A stretch of DNA of 64,000 nt. Source: Janthinobacterium rivuli (lineage in GTDB: Bacteria > Pseudomonadota > Gammaproteobacteria > Burkholderiales > Burkholderiaceae_D). Position 1 is the first letter of the stretch. Each line of letters opens with the position of its first letter. The position numbers and the translations under genes are program-made. The stretch lies in contig NZ_CP121464.1 of NCBI RefSeq assembly GCF_029690045.1, forward strand, positions 5,518,001-5,582,000, written 5' to 3'. The notes under the pieces were generated by a model. That model ran no database searches. It was not told where the DNA came from and was given only the letters and a program-made list of their open reading frames with translations. Positions 1-8,815 of the stretch are shown here, piece after piece.

Positions 1-168
1 CATGGTAAGCCATGCGGCCGGCCGCCGCCCCCGCCATTCGGCCAGTGCGCCACGCTCCACCTGATCTTTTGGCCCGTGTTCAGGCGCGGGACGTCCGCTA
101 CACTGGCCGACGTGACTTTCGCGCCGCGCACGCCGGCCCTCCCCGCACCGCAACCATGGAGCTGCACC

Positions 169-2043
169 ATGCCAGAACACACCCTCCCCGCCGCCGCCCC
201 CTTGATACTGCTCAACGGCTGCTTCCATACCGTCGATAAAAGCTGCCCGCAAGCGAGCGCGGTGGCCATCGCCGACGGCAAATTCCTCGCCGTCGGCGAC
301 GCAGACGACGTCATGCGCCACCGCACGCCCGACAGCCGCGTGATCGATCTGGGTGGCCGCACCGTGATTCCCGGCCTGAACGACTCGCACCTGCACCTGA
401 TCCGCGGCGGCTTGAACTACAACCTGGAATTGCGCTGGGAAGGCGTGCCCTCGCTGGCCGACGCCCTGCGCATGCTGAAAGAGCAAGCCTTGCGCACGCC
501 GAACCCGCAGTGGGTGCGCGTGGTGGGCGGCTGGAACGAATTCCAGTTCGCGGAAAAGCGCATGCCTACCCTCGATGAAATCAACGCGGCCGCGCCCGAC
601 ACGCCCGTCTTCATCCTGCACCTGTACGACCGCGCCCTGCTGAACCGCGCCGCCCTGCGCGTGGTCGGCTACGACAAGAATACGCCGAACCCGCCCGGCG
701 GCGAAATCGTGCGCGACGCTGCCGGCAACCCCACGGGCATGCTGATCGCCCGTCCAAACGCCATGATTTTATATGCGACCCTGGCCAAGGGTCCAACCCT
801 GCCGCGCGAATTGCAAGTCAATTCCACGCGCCAGTTCATGCGCGAACTCAATCGCCTGGGCCTGACCAGCGCCATCGACGCGGGCGGCGGCTTCCAGAAT
901 TATCCGGAAGACTACGCGGTGGTCGATCAACTGGCAAGCGAAGGGCAGCTGACGATACGCATCGCCTACAACCTGTTCACGCAAAACAAGGGCCGCGAGC
1001 TGGAAGACTTTGAAAAATGGACGGAGATGGTCACGCCGGGCCAGGGCGACGATTACTATCGTCATAACGGCGCCGGCGAAATGCTGGTGTTTTCCGCCGC
1101 CGACTTCGAAGATTTCCTCGAGCCGCGCCCGGACCTGGCGCCCGGCATGGACGACGAACTGGAAAAAGTCGTGCGCCACCTGGTGTCGAAACGCTGGCCC
1201 TTCCGCCTGCACGCCACCTATGACGAATCGATAGAGCGCATGCTGACGGTATTTGAAAAGGTCAACCGCGATATCCCGTTCGACGGCCTGCACTGGATGT
1301 TCGACCACTGCGAAACCATCACGCCGAAAAACATCGACCGGGTCAAGGCGCTGGGCGGCGGCATCGCCATCCAGCACCGCATGGCCTTCCAGGGCGAATA
1401 CTTCGTCGACCGCTACGGCGCGGAAGCGGCCAAGGCCACGCCGCCGATCGCGCGCATGCTTGCCTCTGGCGTGCCAGTGGGCGGCGGCACCGATGCCACC
1501 CGGGTCGCCAGCTACAACCCGTGGACGGCGCTGTACTGGCTGGTGTCGGGCCGCACCGTGGGCGGCTTGCGCCTGTACGACGCGGGCAGCCGTTTGTCGC
1601 GCGACACGGCGCTGGAACTATGGACGGCGGGCAGCGCCTGGTTCTCCAGCGAGCAAGGCAAGAAGGGGCGCATCCAGGAAGGCATGCTGGCCGACCTGGC
1701 CGTGCTGAGCGCGGACTTTTTCAGCATCGATGAAGAAGCGATCAAGTCGATCGAGTCCGTGCTTACCATCGTCGGCGGCAAGATCGTCTACGGCCAGGCG
1801 GAATTTACCAAGCTGGCGCCGCCACCGATTCCCGTGCTGCCCGATTGGTCACCCGTGAAAAACGTGGCCGGCCACTACCGCTCTGCGCCGCCGCAAAAGA
1901 CCAGCGTCATGCAGCAGCACCAGTGCCAGGGCGCCTGCGGCGTACACGCCCACGCGCACGACGTGGCGCGCAAGAGCTCCGTGCCCGTCTCCAGCCACTC
2001 CGGCTTCTGGGGCGCGCTGGGATGCAGCTGCTTTGCGTTCTGA
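169..2043 (+). CDS. YtcJ-type amidohydrolase (amidohydrolase family 3)
   Basis: Predicted metal-dependent hydrolase of the amidohydrolase superfamily, acting on an unknown amide, imide or cyclic substrate. The N-terminal beta-sandwich leads into the metal motif NDSHLHL near residue 73; later metal-site candidates are DHCETI and GGGTDATR, and the usual C-terminal beta-sandwich return (GKIVYG) is present. I chose the ATG at 169 because GGAG lies 7 bases upstream; an in-frame GTG at 76 adds 31 low-quality residues. The last 40 or so residues are an unusual tail with four Cys and several His (HQCQGACGVHAHAHD, then GCSCFAF) that is not part of the family core. The porin gene follows within 8 bases, so the pair may be cotranscribed, but this does not identify the substrate. 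Family assignment is strong; function within the family is open. Confidence 0.87.
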   Translation: MPEHTLPAAAPLILLNGCFHTVDKSCPQASAVAIADGKFLAVGDADDVMRHRTPDSRVIDLGGRTVIPGLNDSHLHLIRGGLNYNLELRWEGVPSLADALRMLKEQALRTPNPQWVRVVGGWNEFQFAEKRMPTLDEINAAAPDTPVFILHLYDRALLNRAALRVVGYDKNTPNPPGGEIVRDAAGNPTGMLIARPNAMILYATLAKGPTLPRELQVNSTRQFMRELNRLGLTSAIDAGGGFQNYPEDYAVVDQLASEGQLTIRIAYNLFTQNKGRELEDFEKWTEMVTPGQGDDYYRHNGAGEMLVFSAADFEDFLEPRPDLAPGMDDELEKVVRHLVSKRWPFRLHATYDESIERMLTVFEKVNRDIPFDGLHWMFDHCETITPKNIDRVKALGGGIAIQHRMAFQGEYFVDRYGAEAAKATPPIARMLASGVPVGGGTDATRVASYNPWTALYWLVSGRTVGGLRLYDAGSRLSRDTALELWTAGSAWFSSEQGKKGRIQEGMLADLAVLSADFFSIDEEAIKSIESVLTIVGGKIVYGQAEFTKLAPPPIPVLPDWSPVKNVAGHYRSAPPQKTSVMQQHQCQGACGVHAHAHDVARKSSVPVSSHSGFWGALGCSCFAF

Positions 2044-2050
2044 GGTGCGT

Positions 2051-3142
2051 ATGGCGCGCGTGTTTTCATGCGCCGCCGGTGCCCTGGCACTGGCGGCAGC
2101 CATGCCCGCCGCGGCACAGGACAATGTGCAGCTGTATGGCCGCCTGAACGTGGCGCTCGAAGCGCTGCATGGTGGTGGCAGCGGCGACAGCGTGCAGCGC
2201 GTCTCCAACAACCGTTCGGTACTCGGTTTTCGCGGCAGCGAAGACCTGGGCGGCGGCTGGCAGGCGCTGTTCCAGGTCGAGGGCACCTTGGCGCCCGACA
2301 CGGGCGCGGGCGCCATCGCCGCGCGCGACACGCGTGTCGGCATTGCCGGGCCGTGGGGCACGCTGTTTGCCGGTAACTGGACCCTGCCCTACAACAGCGC
2401 CACCTCCGCGCTCGACCCGTTCTACCCCACCACGGCCGGCTACATGAGCCTGATGGGCAATGGCGCGGGCGCCACCGAAAGCAATACCAGCAACGCGTAC
2501 TCGTTCGACCGGCGCCAGCAAAACAGCGTGCATTACTGGACACCGCAGTGGCAGGGCTGGTCGCTGCGCGTGGCGCGCGGCATGGCGGAAGAACGGCCGG
2601 CCAGCGGCGCGCATCCCGCGCTGACGTCGGCCGCCCTGCTCTACGACGGCGGCGCCCTGTACGCCAGCCTGGCGCAGGAAGAGCACCACGACTACCAGGG
2701 ACGCGGGCTCTCCGACCGTGGCAGCAAGCTGGCCCTGGCATGGAGGATAGACAGCGCCACGCAGCTGGCGGTGGCAGTGGAAAGCCTGCGCTATGCCACG
2801 GCGACGGGCGATCTGCGCCGCCGCACGGCGTATGTCTCGGCCACGCGCCAGTTCGGCCGCCACGGCCTGCGCTTCGGCCTGGCCCACGCGCAAAGCGCCA
2901 CCGGCAGCGCGCTGGAAACCATCGGCACCGTGCGCGCCGGCAGCGGTACGGGCGCCACCCACGCCACCATCGGCTACGACTACCAGCTGTCGAAACGCAG
3001 CAGCCTGTATGCCTACTACACGCGCCTGGCCAACGGCCATAACGGCATCGCCGGCTTTGCAATCAACAGCCTGGGACGCGATGGGGAAACGAAAGGCGCC
3101 ACCTTGTCGGGCGTGGCGCTGGGTATCAAACACAACTTCTGA
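2051..3142 (+). CDS. Gram-negative porin (betaproteobacterial trimeric type)
   Basis: Outer-membrane general porin of 363 residues. A signal peptide (MARVFSCAAGALALAAAMPAAAQ) is followed by the typical mature start DNVQLYGRLNVALE, repeated amphipathic beta strands, the loop-3 region around PFYPTTAGYMS, and a terminal Phe (GIKHNF) as expected for BAM-dependent insertion. The ATG at 2051 is preceded by GAGG five bases upstream; an upstream in-frame TTG would spoil the signal peptide. The gene begins eight bases after the amidohydrolase stop, suggesting cotranscription. It probably allows passive diffusion of small solutes; specificity cannot be read from sequence. Confidence 0.92.
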   Translation: MARVFSCAAGALALAAAMPAAAQDNVQLYGRLNVALEALHGGGSGDSVQRVSNNRSVLGFRGSEDLGGGWQALFQVEGTLAPDTGAGAIAARDTRVGIAGPWGTLFAGNWTLPYNSATSALDPFYPTTAGYMSLMGNGAGATESNTSNAYSFDRRQQNSVHYWTPQWQGWSLRVARGMAEERPASGAHPALTSAALLYDGGALYASLAQEEHHDYQGRGLSDRGSKLALAWRIDSATQLAVAVESLRYATATGDLRRRTAYVSATRQFGRHGLRFGLAHAQSATGSALETIGTVRAGSGTGATHATIGYDYQLSKRSSLYAYYTRLANGHNGIAGFAINSLGRDGETKGATLSGVALGIKHNF

Positions 3143-3239
3143 AGCACCACTTCTGAGTCGCGGTTTTCGTGGACAGCCCTGCGCGCGGCGCGTACAGTCT
3201 TCGTTCCGCAACCAGGGCAGGCATCTGCGAACAGACACC

Positions 3240-4067
3240 ATGAAGCGAGCATCAGCGCCAGCACTCAGCGACTGGGTCAGGTGCGCCGAACCGGTACAGG
3301 GAATCGAACGCATCGAAGCGTGGTTCCAAGGCAAGGCCTATGCCATGCACCGCCACGACACCTACGCCATCGGCCGCACGCTGGCCGGCGTGCAGCGTTT
3401 CAGCTATCGCCGCGGCCAGCGCGACAGCCTGCCCGGCAATACCATGATCCTGCATCCCGACGAGGCGCACGATGGCCAGGCGGGTACCGACGCCGGCTTC
3501 CGTTACCGCATGCTGTATATCGAACCGGCGCTGTTCCAGGACGTGCTGGGCGGACGCGCGCTGCCCTTCATCGAAGGCGGCGTGTCGACCGATCCCCGCC
3601 TGGCGGCGGCCACCTGCGCCCTGCTGCCGCACGACGGCCACCCGCTCGAAGCGCTGGAGCAGAGCGAGGCGCTGGCCGAACTGGCGCATGCGCTGGCGGC
3701 GGCGGCCGGCACGCCGGCGCAGCGTCCAAAAGGCGACTTCCTGGCGGCGCGACGCGCGCGCGACTACTTGCAGGCGCACTGCACGCGCGCCGTCACCCTG
3801 GCGGAACTCGAAGCGGCGACGGGACGCGACCGCTGGAGCCTGTCGCACGACTTTCGCGTCTTCTATGGCACCAGCCCATACCGCTATCTGACGATGCGGC
3901 GCCTGGAGATGGTGCGGCGCCTGCTGCTGGCTGGCAGCACGCTCGCCTCGGCCGCCATGGCCGCGGGCTTTGCCGACCAGAGCCACATGACGCGGCATTT
4001 CTTGAAAACCCATGGAATCACGCCCGGCCGCTGGCTGCGTTACGCCGGCGGCGCCAGCACGCGCTGA
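3240..4067 (+). CDS. AraC family transcriptional regulator (cupin sensor plus HTH)
   Basis: DNA-binding regulator of 275 residues. The N-terminal half resembles an AraC-type cupin sensor ([18 protein letters not shown], then HPDEAHDGQ). The C-terminal half holds two helix-turn-helix motifs ending in [20 protein letters not shown]. The start at 3240 begins [10 protein letters not shown]; longer upstream reading lies inside the porin gene in another frame. No strong Shine-Dalgarno is visible. It lies 97 bases after the porin on the same strand and just ahead of a cupin gene, so it may control either neighbour, but this is inference. Confidence 0.88.
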   Translation: MKRASAPALSDWVRCAEPVQGIERIEAWFQGKAYAMHRHDTYAIGRTLAGVQRFSYRRGQRDSLPGNTMILHPDEAHDGQAGTDAGFRYRMLYIEPALFQDVLGGRALPFIEGGVSTDPRLAAATCALLPHDGHPLEALEQSEALAELAHALAAAAGTPAQRPKGDFLAARRARDYLQAHCTRAVTLAELEAATGRDRWSLSHDFRVFYGTSPYRYLTMRRLEMVRRLLLAGSTLASAAMAAGFADQSHMTRHFLKTHGITPGRWLRYAGGASTR

Positions 4068-4144
4068 AAACACCCACGATCGTTCAATACGGCCGGCAAG
4101 CAGCTGCGTATTCTGGCTGCATCGCCACTTGAACGGAGCACAGC

Positions 4145-4564
4145 ATGCCAGACACCACCACTACCACCACCACGCGCGGCCAGGGCCGGTCCATCGACCT
4201 GGCAGGCAAGATAGCCCTGATCGACGGGCACTGGCAGCCGCGCGTCATCGCCGAAATGAACGACTACCAATTCAAGGTCGTCAAGGTACTCGGTCAATTC
4301 CAGTGGCACCGGCACGCCGATACGGACGAAACCTTCATCGTGCTGGAAGGCGAATTGCGCATCGCCCTGCGCGGCCCTGGCTACGCGGAAGGCCACGCCA
4401 TCGTGCTGCGCGCCGGCCAGATGGCGGTGGTGCCTCGTGGCGTCGAACATAAACCGTCCGCCCTTGCCGAAGCCAGGCTGCTGCTGATCGAGCCGCGCGG
4501 CGTGGTCAATACGGGCGACGGCGACGCGGATGAGCGCACTGTGCAGAACGATCAGTGGATATGA
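4145..4564 (+). CDS. Single-domain cupin protein
   Basis: Protein of 139 residues with one cupin fold. Conserved motif 1 is visible as [18 protein letters not shown] (metal-ligand His, His and Glu), and motif 2 as [16 protein letters not shown] with its His. There is no signal peptide, so it is probably cytoplasmic. GGAG seven bases before the ATG supports the start. Small cupins of this kind may be mannose-6-phosphate isomerase-like, dioxygenase-like or merely binding proteins, and nothing here decides among them. It follows the AraC gene and ends shortly before a shared terminator. Confidence 0.85.
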   Translation: MPDTTTTTTTRGQGRSIDLAGKIALIDGHWQPRVIAEMNDYQFKVVKVLGQFQWHRHADTDETFIVLEGELRIALRGPGYAEGHAIVLRAGQMAVVPRGVEHKPSALAEARLLLIEPRGVVNTGDGDADERTVQNDQWI

Positions 4565-4590
4565 CGCCGGAAGGATGACAAAAAACAAAA

Positions 4591-4621
4591 AACCCGCCGA
4601 CTTTTGCAAGTCAAGCGGGTT
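4591..4621. terminator. Intrinsic terminator shared by cupin gene and tRNA-Thr
   Basis: AACCCGC at 4591-4597 pairs with GCGGGTT at 4615-4621, with a second inner stem GACTT/AAGTC. The plus strand upstream is A-rich (AAAAAACAAAA), which on the minus strand gives a U-tract after the hairpin, so it fits best as the tRNA terminator. On the plus strand it is followed only by TTTC, so termination of the cupin transcript is weaker. Confidence 0.8.
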
Positions 4622-4634
4622 TTCTGATGAAACT

Positions 4635-4710
4635 TGGTGCCGTTGGCCGGAATCGAACTGGCGACCTTCACATTACGAATGTGCTGCTCTACCAACTGAG
4701 CTACAACGGC
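4635..4710 (-). tRNA. tRNA-Thr (anticodon CGU)
   Basis: The minus strand folds as a full cloverleaf. The acceptor GCCGTTG (5' end at 4710) pairs with CAACGGC, followed by discriminator A and an encoded CCA (4635-4637). The D arm contains AGCTCAGTTGGTAGAGC, the anticodon loop is TTCGTAA giving anticodon CGT and codon ACG, and the T loop contains GTTCGATTCC. Length is 76 bases including CCA. It stands alone, with its own terminator and a likely promoter; no integrase or duplicated 3' end was found nearby. Confidence 0.97.
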
Positions 4711-4720
4711 GAAGACCCAC

Positions 4721-4756
4721 ATTCTACAAACAATGCACAAAATTTGCTAGTGTCAA
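4721..4756 (-). promoter_or_regulatory. Candidate promoter elements of tRNA-Thr
   Basis: On the minus strand TAGAAT lies at 4721-4726, about 10 bases before the tRNA 5' end, which is the right place for a -10 box. A perfect TTGACA is at 4751-4756, but the spacer of 24 bases is too long for a normal sigma-70 pair, so the true -35 may be the weaker sequence closer in. Confidence 0.4.
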
Positions 4757-4780
4757 CGCGAACTTTTTTGCATTTTTTTG

Positions 4781-4800
4781 GCGGCCCGGCTGCGGGCCGC
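4781..4800. other. Strong GC hairpin just downstream of fbp
   Basis: GCGGCCCG (4781-4788) and CGGGCCGC (4793-4800) form an 8-bp stem with a four-base loop, 25 bases beyond the fbp stop. Neither strand has a U-tract after it (the minus strand continues with A residues), so it is not a textbook terminator. It may protect the fbp mRNA 3' end. Confidence 0.5.
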
Positions 4801-4825
4801 TAAAAATCATGGAAAAGTGCGGCTT

Positions 4826-5827
4826 TTATTCCGCGTGGTAAGCCGTGACGCGGGCCACTTCGTCTTTTGAACCGAGGAAGACGGGCACGCGCTGGTGCAG
4901 CTTGTGCGGGGCGATGTCCATGATGCGCTGCTGGCCGTCGGTGGCGGCGCCGCCCGCTTGCTCGACGATGAAGGCCATCGGGTTCGCTTCGTACATCAGG
5001 CGCAGCTTGCCCGGCATCGAGGTGTCGCGCAGGTCGGCCGGGTACATGAAGATGCCGCCGCGGTTCAGGATGCGGTGCACGTCAGCTACCATTGAGGCGA
5101 TCCAGCGCATGTTGAAGTTGGTGCCGCGCGGGCCCGTGTCGCCGGCCAGCAGTTCATCGACATAGCGTTTCACGGGCGGATGCCAGTGGCGCGCGTTCGA
5201 CATGTTGATGGCGAATTCTTTCGTCGTCGGCGGAATCTGCATATTGCTTTGCGTGAGGACCCACGAACCCATTTCGCGGTCCAGGGTGAAGCAGTTCACG
5301 CCATTGCCGAAGGTCAGCACCAGCATGGTTTGCGGGCCGTACACGGCGTAGCCGGCCGCCACTTGCTTGCTGCCTGCCTGCATGAAGTCCTGCTCCGTCG
5401 GCTGACCCATGCCGTCCGGCGCCTTCAGTACCGAGAAGATGGTGCCGATCGAGACGTTGACGTCGATGTTCGACGAGCCATCGAGTGGGTCGAACAACAG
5501 CATGTATTCGCCCTTCGGATAGCGGTTCGGGATCGGGTGGATCGATTCCATCTCTTCCGACGCCATGGCAGCCAGGTGGCCGCCCCATTCGTTCGCTTCC
5601 AGCAGGATCTCGTTGGAGATGATGTCGAGTTTTTTCTGTACTTCGCCCTGCACGTTTTCCGTGTCGGCCGTGCCCAGCACTTCGCCCAGCGCGCCCTTGC
5701 CGACGGCGTGGCTGATGGTTTTGCAGGCGCGCGCAACGACTTCGATCAGCAGGCGCAGTTCGGCCGGAATGCTGTTGTTCGAGCGCTGCTCTTCGACCAG
5801 GTATTGCGTAAGACTGATGCGTTTCAT
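4826..5827 (-). CDS. fbp: Class 1 fructose-1,6-bisphosphatase
   Basis: Hydrolyses fructose 1,6-bisphosphate to fructose 6-phosphate in gluconeogenesis, in the cytoplasm and with Mg2+. Its 333 residues match the class 1 family length. The catalytic metal motif [12 protein letters not shown] is near residue 112, followed by [19 protein letters not shown] and the C-terminal [10 protein letters not shown] also fit. The ATG at 5827 has AAGGGG upstream on the minus strand. It is transcribed alone, followed by a hairpin and then tRNA-Thr. Nothing unusual is seen in the active site. Confidence 0.97.
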   Translation of the reverse strand: MKRISLTQYLVEEQRSNNSIPAELRLLIEVVARACKTISHAVGKGALGEVLGTADTENVQGEVQKKLDIISNEILLEANEWGGHLAAMASEEMESIHPIPNRYPKGEYMLLFDPLDGSSNIDVNVSIGTIFSVLKAPDGMGQPTEQDFMQAGSKQVAAGYAVYGPQTMLVLTFGNGVNCFTLDREMGSWVLTQSNMQIPPTTKEFAINMSNARHWHPPVKRYVDELLAGDTGPRGTNFNMRWIASMVADVHRILNRGGIFMYPADLRDTSMPGKLRLMYEANPMAFIVEQAGGAATDGQQRIMDIAPHKLHQRVPVFLGSKDEVARVTAYHAE

Positions 5828-5871
5828 GAAACCCCTTAGTTAGTGTTTTAAATACGTCTCGTGCGGTGATT

Positions 5872-5957
5872 GTCGGCTTACGCGCCGTTGGCGCTAAGCC
5901 GACCTACGAAATCATGACGCCGTGTAGGTCGGATTAGCCCGCAGGGCGTAATCCGAC
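5872..5957. repeat. REP-like inverted pair of palindromes between fbp and pepN
   Basis: The first palindrome (5872-5903) is GTCGGCTTA(C)GCGCC folding against GGCGCTAAGCCGAC, then CTAC. The second (5924-5957) starts GTAGGTCGGATTAGCCC and closes with GGCGTAATCCGAC. The second is nearly the reverse complement of the first, so the two form a head-to-head pair about 16 bases apart, like a BIME. It lies between the fbp start and the pepN stop, both on minus. Such GTAGGTCGGATTA elements are dispersed in many proteobacterial genomes; copy number here is unknown. Confidence 0.75.
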
Positions 5958-5963
5958 ATGCCA

Positions 5964-8618
5964 TCAATTCGCCAATGCCTTGGAAACGACTTCCATCACG
6001 TCGTTCGACAAGCTGGCCTGGCCGGCGACTTTTTCCAGCGCGTCGCGCATGTGGCTTTGCAGCGCCGGCACGTAACGGCGCCAGCGGTCCATGGAGCGCG
6101 CCAGGCGGGCCGCCACTTGCGGGTTCAGGGCGTCGAGCGCGATCACTTGTTCGGCCCAGAAGGCGTAGCCGCTGCCATCTGCCGCATGGAATTGCGACGG
6201 ATTGCCGTTGGTGAAATTGAAGATCAGGCTGCGCGCGCGGTTCGGATTTTTCAAGGTGAAGGCCGGATGCGTCATCAGCTGGCGCACGGCTTGCACGTCG
6301 GTCGTTGGCGCGGCAGCCTGCATGGCGAACCACTTGTCGACCACCAGCGCCTCGTTCTCGAAATCGCTATAGAAGCTGGTCAGCGCCGCCTGCGCGTGCG
6401 GCTGCGAACCCGAATGGATCAAGGCGCCCAGGGCCGCGGCGCGGTCCGTCATATTGCCGGCATTGTCGAACTGCAGACGCGCCAGATCCAGTTCCGCCGC
6501 TTCGGGTGCGATCAGCAGATACGACAGCGCCAGGTTTTTCAGCGCGCGCTTGCCGGCCGACAGGGCGTCCGGACTGTAGTCGCCCGGCGTCTGGTTGGCG
6601 TGGTATTGCGCCAGCAGTTCGGGCTTCAGGGCTGCGGCAATCGTGCGGCGCATGAACTGGCGCGCCGCGTGGATCGCTTGCGGATCGACTTGCGCCATGC
6701 GCTCGGCGATGATGGTTTCCGACGGCAGGATCAGCGCCAGCTCGCGGAAGGCGGGATCGAGCGTGTCGTCGGCCAGCAAGGCGCGCTGCGCTGCGATGAA
6801 GGTGTCGTCCAGCGCAAGGGTCTCGCCGGCGGCCACGGCACCGGTCAGTTTCAGCAGACGTTCCATGGCCAGGCGCTGGCCAGCTTCCCAGCGGTTGACC
6901 GGGTCGCTGTCGTGGCGGAACAGGTGCAGCAGTTCGGCGTCGGTATAGGCGTATTCCAGCACCACGGGCGCGGAAAAGTCGCGCAGCAGCGACGGCACGG
7001 GCGCTTCCATCACATTCGTGAAACGGAAAGTTTGCGACGCCTGCGTCAATTCCAGCACGACGCTGGTGGCGCCGTTCGAGGCCACACCATCGACGTACAG
7101 CGGCAGGTCGCCGCCGTCCGCTGCCAGCAAGCCGACGGTGACGGGAATGTGGAATGGCAGTTTTTTCGGCTGGCCCGGCGTGGCGGGGCAGCTTTGCGCC
7201 AGGGTCAGCTCGAAGGTCCGGCTGTCCGCGTCATAGCGCGTGGAGGCCTTGACGATGGGCGTGCCGGCCTGGCTGTACCAGCGCTCGAACTGGCTAAAAT
7301 CGCGGCCATTCGCATCCGCCATGGCGGCGCGGAAGTCGTCACACTGGACGGCCTGGCCATCGTGGCGTTCAAAATACAGGTCCATGCCCTTGCGGAAACC
7401 GTCGCGCCCCACCAGGGTCTGATACATGCGCACCACTTCTGCGCCTTTTTCGTAGATCGTGACCGTATAAAAGTTATTGATCTCGACAAAGGAATCAGGA
7501 CGCACGGGATGCGCCATCGGACCCGCGTCTTCGGGGAACTGCGCCTGGCGCAGGGTGCGCACCTGGTCGATGCGCGTAACGGCGCGGCCCGTGTCCGTGC
7601 CGATCATGTCGGCCGAGAATTCCTGGTCGCGGAACACCGTCAAGCCTTCCTTCAGCGACAGCTGGAACCAGTCGCGGCACGTGACCCTGTTGCCGGTCCA
7701 GTTGTGGAAGTATTCATGGCCGACCACCGCTTCGATGCCCGCGTAATCGACGTCGGTCGCCACGCGCGAATTGGCCAGCACATACTTGGTATTGAAGATG
7801 TTCAAACCCTTGTTTTCCATGGCGCCCATGTTGAAGTCGCCCACGGCAACGATCATGAAGCGGTCCAGGTCCAGCTCCAGGCCGAAGCGTTCCTCGTCCC
7901 AGCGAATGGAATTTTTCAGCGACTGCATGGCATAGTCGGTTTTGTCGAGGTTGCCGTCTTCCACCCACACCTGCAGCAGCACTTCGCGGCCCGACTTCAG
8001 GGTGTAGCGTTCTTCCTGGCAGACCAGGCGCGCGGCGACCAGCGCGAACAGGTAGGACGGCTTCTTGAACGGGTCTTCCCACTTGGCGTAATGGCGGCCG
8101 TCGCCGAGGTCGCCCTCTTCGATCAGGTTACCGTTCGACAGCAGCACCGGATAGTGTTCCTTGTCGGCGCGCAGCATGACCGTGTATTTGGCCATCACGT
8201 CCGGGCGGTCCGGGAAGAAGGTGATGCGGCGGAAGCCTTCCGCCTCGCACTGCGTGAAGAAATTATGGTTCGACACGTACAGGCCGGACAGCGAAGTATT
8301 GTCCTGCGGCGCCAGCACGGTTTCGATATCGAGCGTAACATCGTCCGGAGCCTTCGGAATGGTCAGCATGCTGGCCGTCAGCTTGTACTGCGACGGCTTC
8401 AACACTTTGCCATTCAGGCGCACCATCACCAGTTCGATGTGTTCGCCGTGCAATTCGATGCTGCGGCTGGTGCTGGCCGGGTTGTGGCGCATGTGAATCC
8501 GGCTCGCCACCACTGTGCGGGCGGGATCGAGATCGAAACCAAGTTCGACGCTGTCGACCAGGAAGCTGGGCGGCGTGTAATCTTTGCGGTAAATCGTCTG
8601 AGGGCTGTCTGTGCGCAT
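5964..8618 (-). CDS. pepN: Aminopeptidase N (M1 family zinc metallopeptidase)
   Basis: Removes N-terminal residues from peptides in the cytoplasm during protein turnover. The 884 residues match the alpha/beta-proteobacterial PepN form. The exopeptidase motif GAMENKGLN and the zinc motif HEYFHNWTGNR, with the downstream Glu in LKEGLTVFRDQEF, are all present. The long C-terminal helical domain is complete. The start at 8618 gives MRTDSPQTIYRKDYTPP, typical of the family, though the Shine-Dalgarno is weak. It is divergent from a DUF4136 lipoprotein gene across about 200 bases, and its stop lies six bases from a REP-like element. Confidence 0.97.
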   Translation of the reverse strand: MRTDSPQTIYRKDYTPPSFLVDSVELGFDLDPARTVVASRIHMRHNPASTSRSIELHGEHIELVMVRLNGKVLKPSQYKLTASMLTIPKAPDDVTLDIETVLAPQDNTSLSGLYVSNHNFFTQCEAEGFRRITFFPDRPDVMAKYTVMLRADKEHYPVLLSNGNLIEEGDLGDGRHYAKWEDPFKKPSYLFALVAARLVCQEERYTLKSGREVLLQVWVEDGNLDKTDYAMQSLKNSIRWDEERFGLELDLDRFMIVAVGDFNMGAMENKGLNIFNTKYVLANSRVATDVDYAGIEAVVGHEYFHNWTGNRVTCRDWFQLSLKEGLTVFRDQEFSADMIGTDTGRAVTRIDQVRTLRQAQFPEDAGPMAHPVRPDSFVEINNFYTVTIYEKGAEVVRMYQTLVGRDGFRKGMDLYFERHDGQAVQCDDFRAAMADANGRDFSQFERWYSQAGTPIVKASTRYDADSRTFELTLAQSCPATPGQPKKLPFHIPVTVGLLAADGGDLPLYVDGVASNGATSVVLELTQASQTFRFTNVMEAPVPSLLRDFSAPVVLEYAYTDAELLHLFRHDSDPVNRWEAGQRLAMERLLKLTGAVAAGETLALDDTFIAAQRALLADDTLDPAFRELALILPSETIIAERMAQVDPQAIHAARQFMRRTIAAALKPELLAQYHANQTPGDYSPDALSAGKRALKNLALSYLLIAPEAAELDLARLQFDNAGNMTDRAAALGALIHSGSQPHAQAALTSFYSDFENEALVVDKWFAMQAAAPTTDVQAVRQLMTHPAFTLKNPNRARSLIFNFTNGNPSQFHAADGSGYAFWAEQVIALDALNPQVAARLARSMDRWRRYVPALQSHMRDALEKVAGQASLSNDVMEVVSKALAN

Positions 8619-8769
8619 AGGGATTTGGGTGGGAGCGGAGGCAAAAGCCTATTTTACCAACACCAGCCTCCGATCGTCGCGATTCAGGCCAGGAATGTTG
8701 GATTCCCTTACACGCCGACATGCTCGGTAACATTCTGTAATAATGAATAGAAACAAATAGAACTATTCT

Positions 8770-8775
8770 TATAAT
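8770..8775 (+). promoter_or_regulatory. Consensus -10 box upstream of the DUF4136 lipoprotein gene
   Basis: A perfect TATAAT lies 40 bases before the start codon in an AT-rich patch unlike the surrounding GC-rich DNA. The -35 position has no good match, so an activator or an extended element may be needed. Confidence 0.5.
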
Positions 8776-8815
8776 ACTAAGCGATGAATTGTGTCTACTA
8801 TCAGGAGGTCATGCA

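Noticed and set aside
3131..3158. Near-direct repeat CACAACTTCTGA / CACCACTTCTGA at the porin stop
   Set aside because: Only two short imperfect copies; too little to call a repeat family or a duplication with function.
4635..4710. tRNA-Thr as an integration site for a genomic island
   Set aside because: No integrase gene, no direct repeat of the tRNA 3' end and no mobile genes were found around it; both sides carry housekeeping or ordinary genes.
5958..8750. Open frame of 930 codons opposite pepN
   Set aside because: It is a shadow of a GC-rich gene: the minus strand encodes intact aminopeptidase N with all motifs, and the antisense translation has no domain or start signal.
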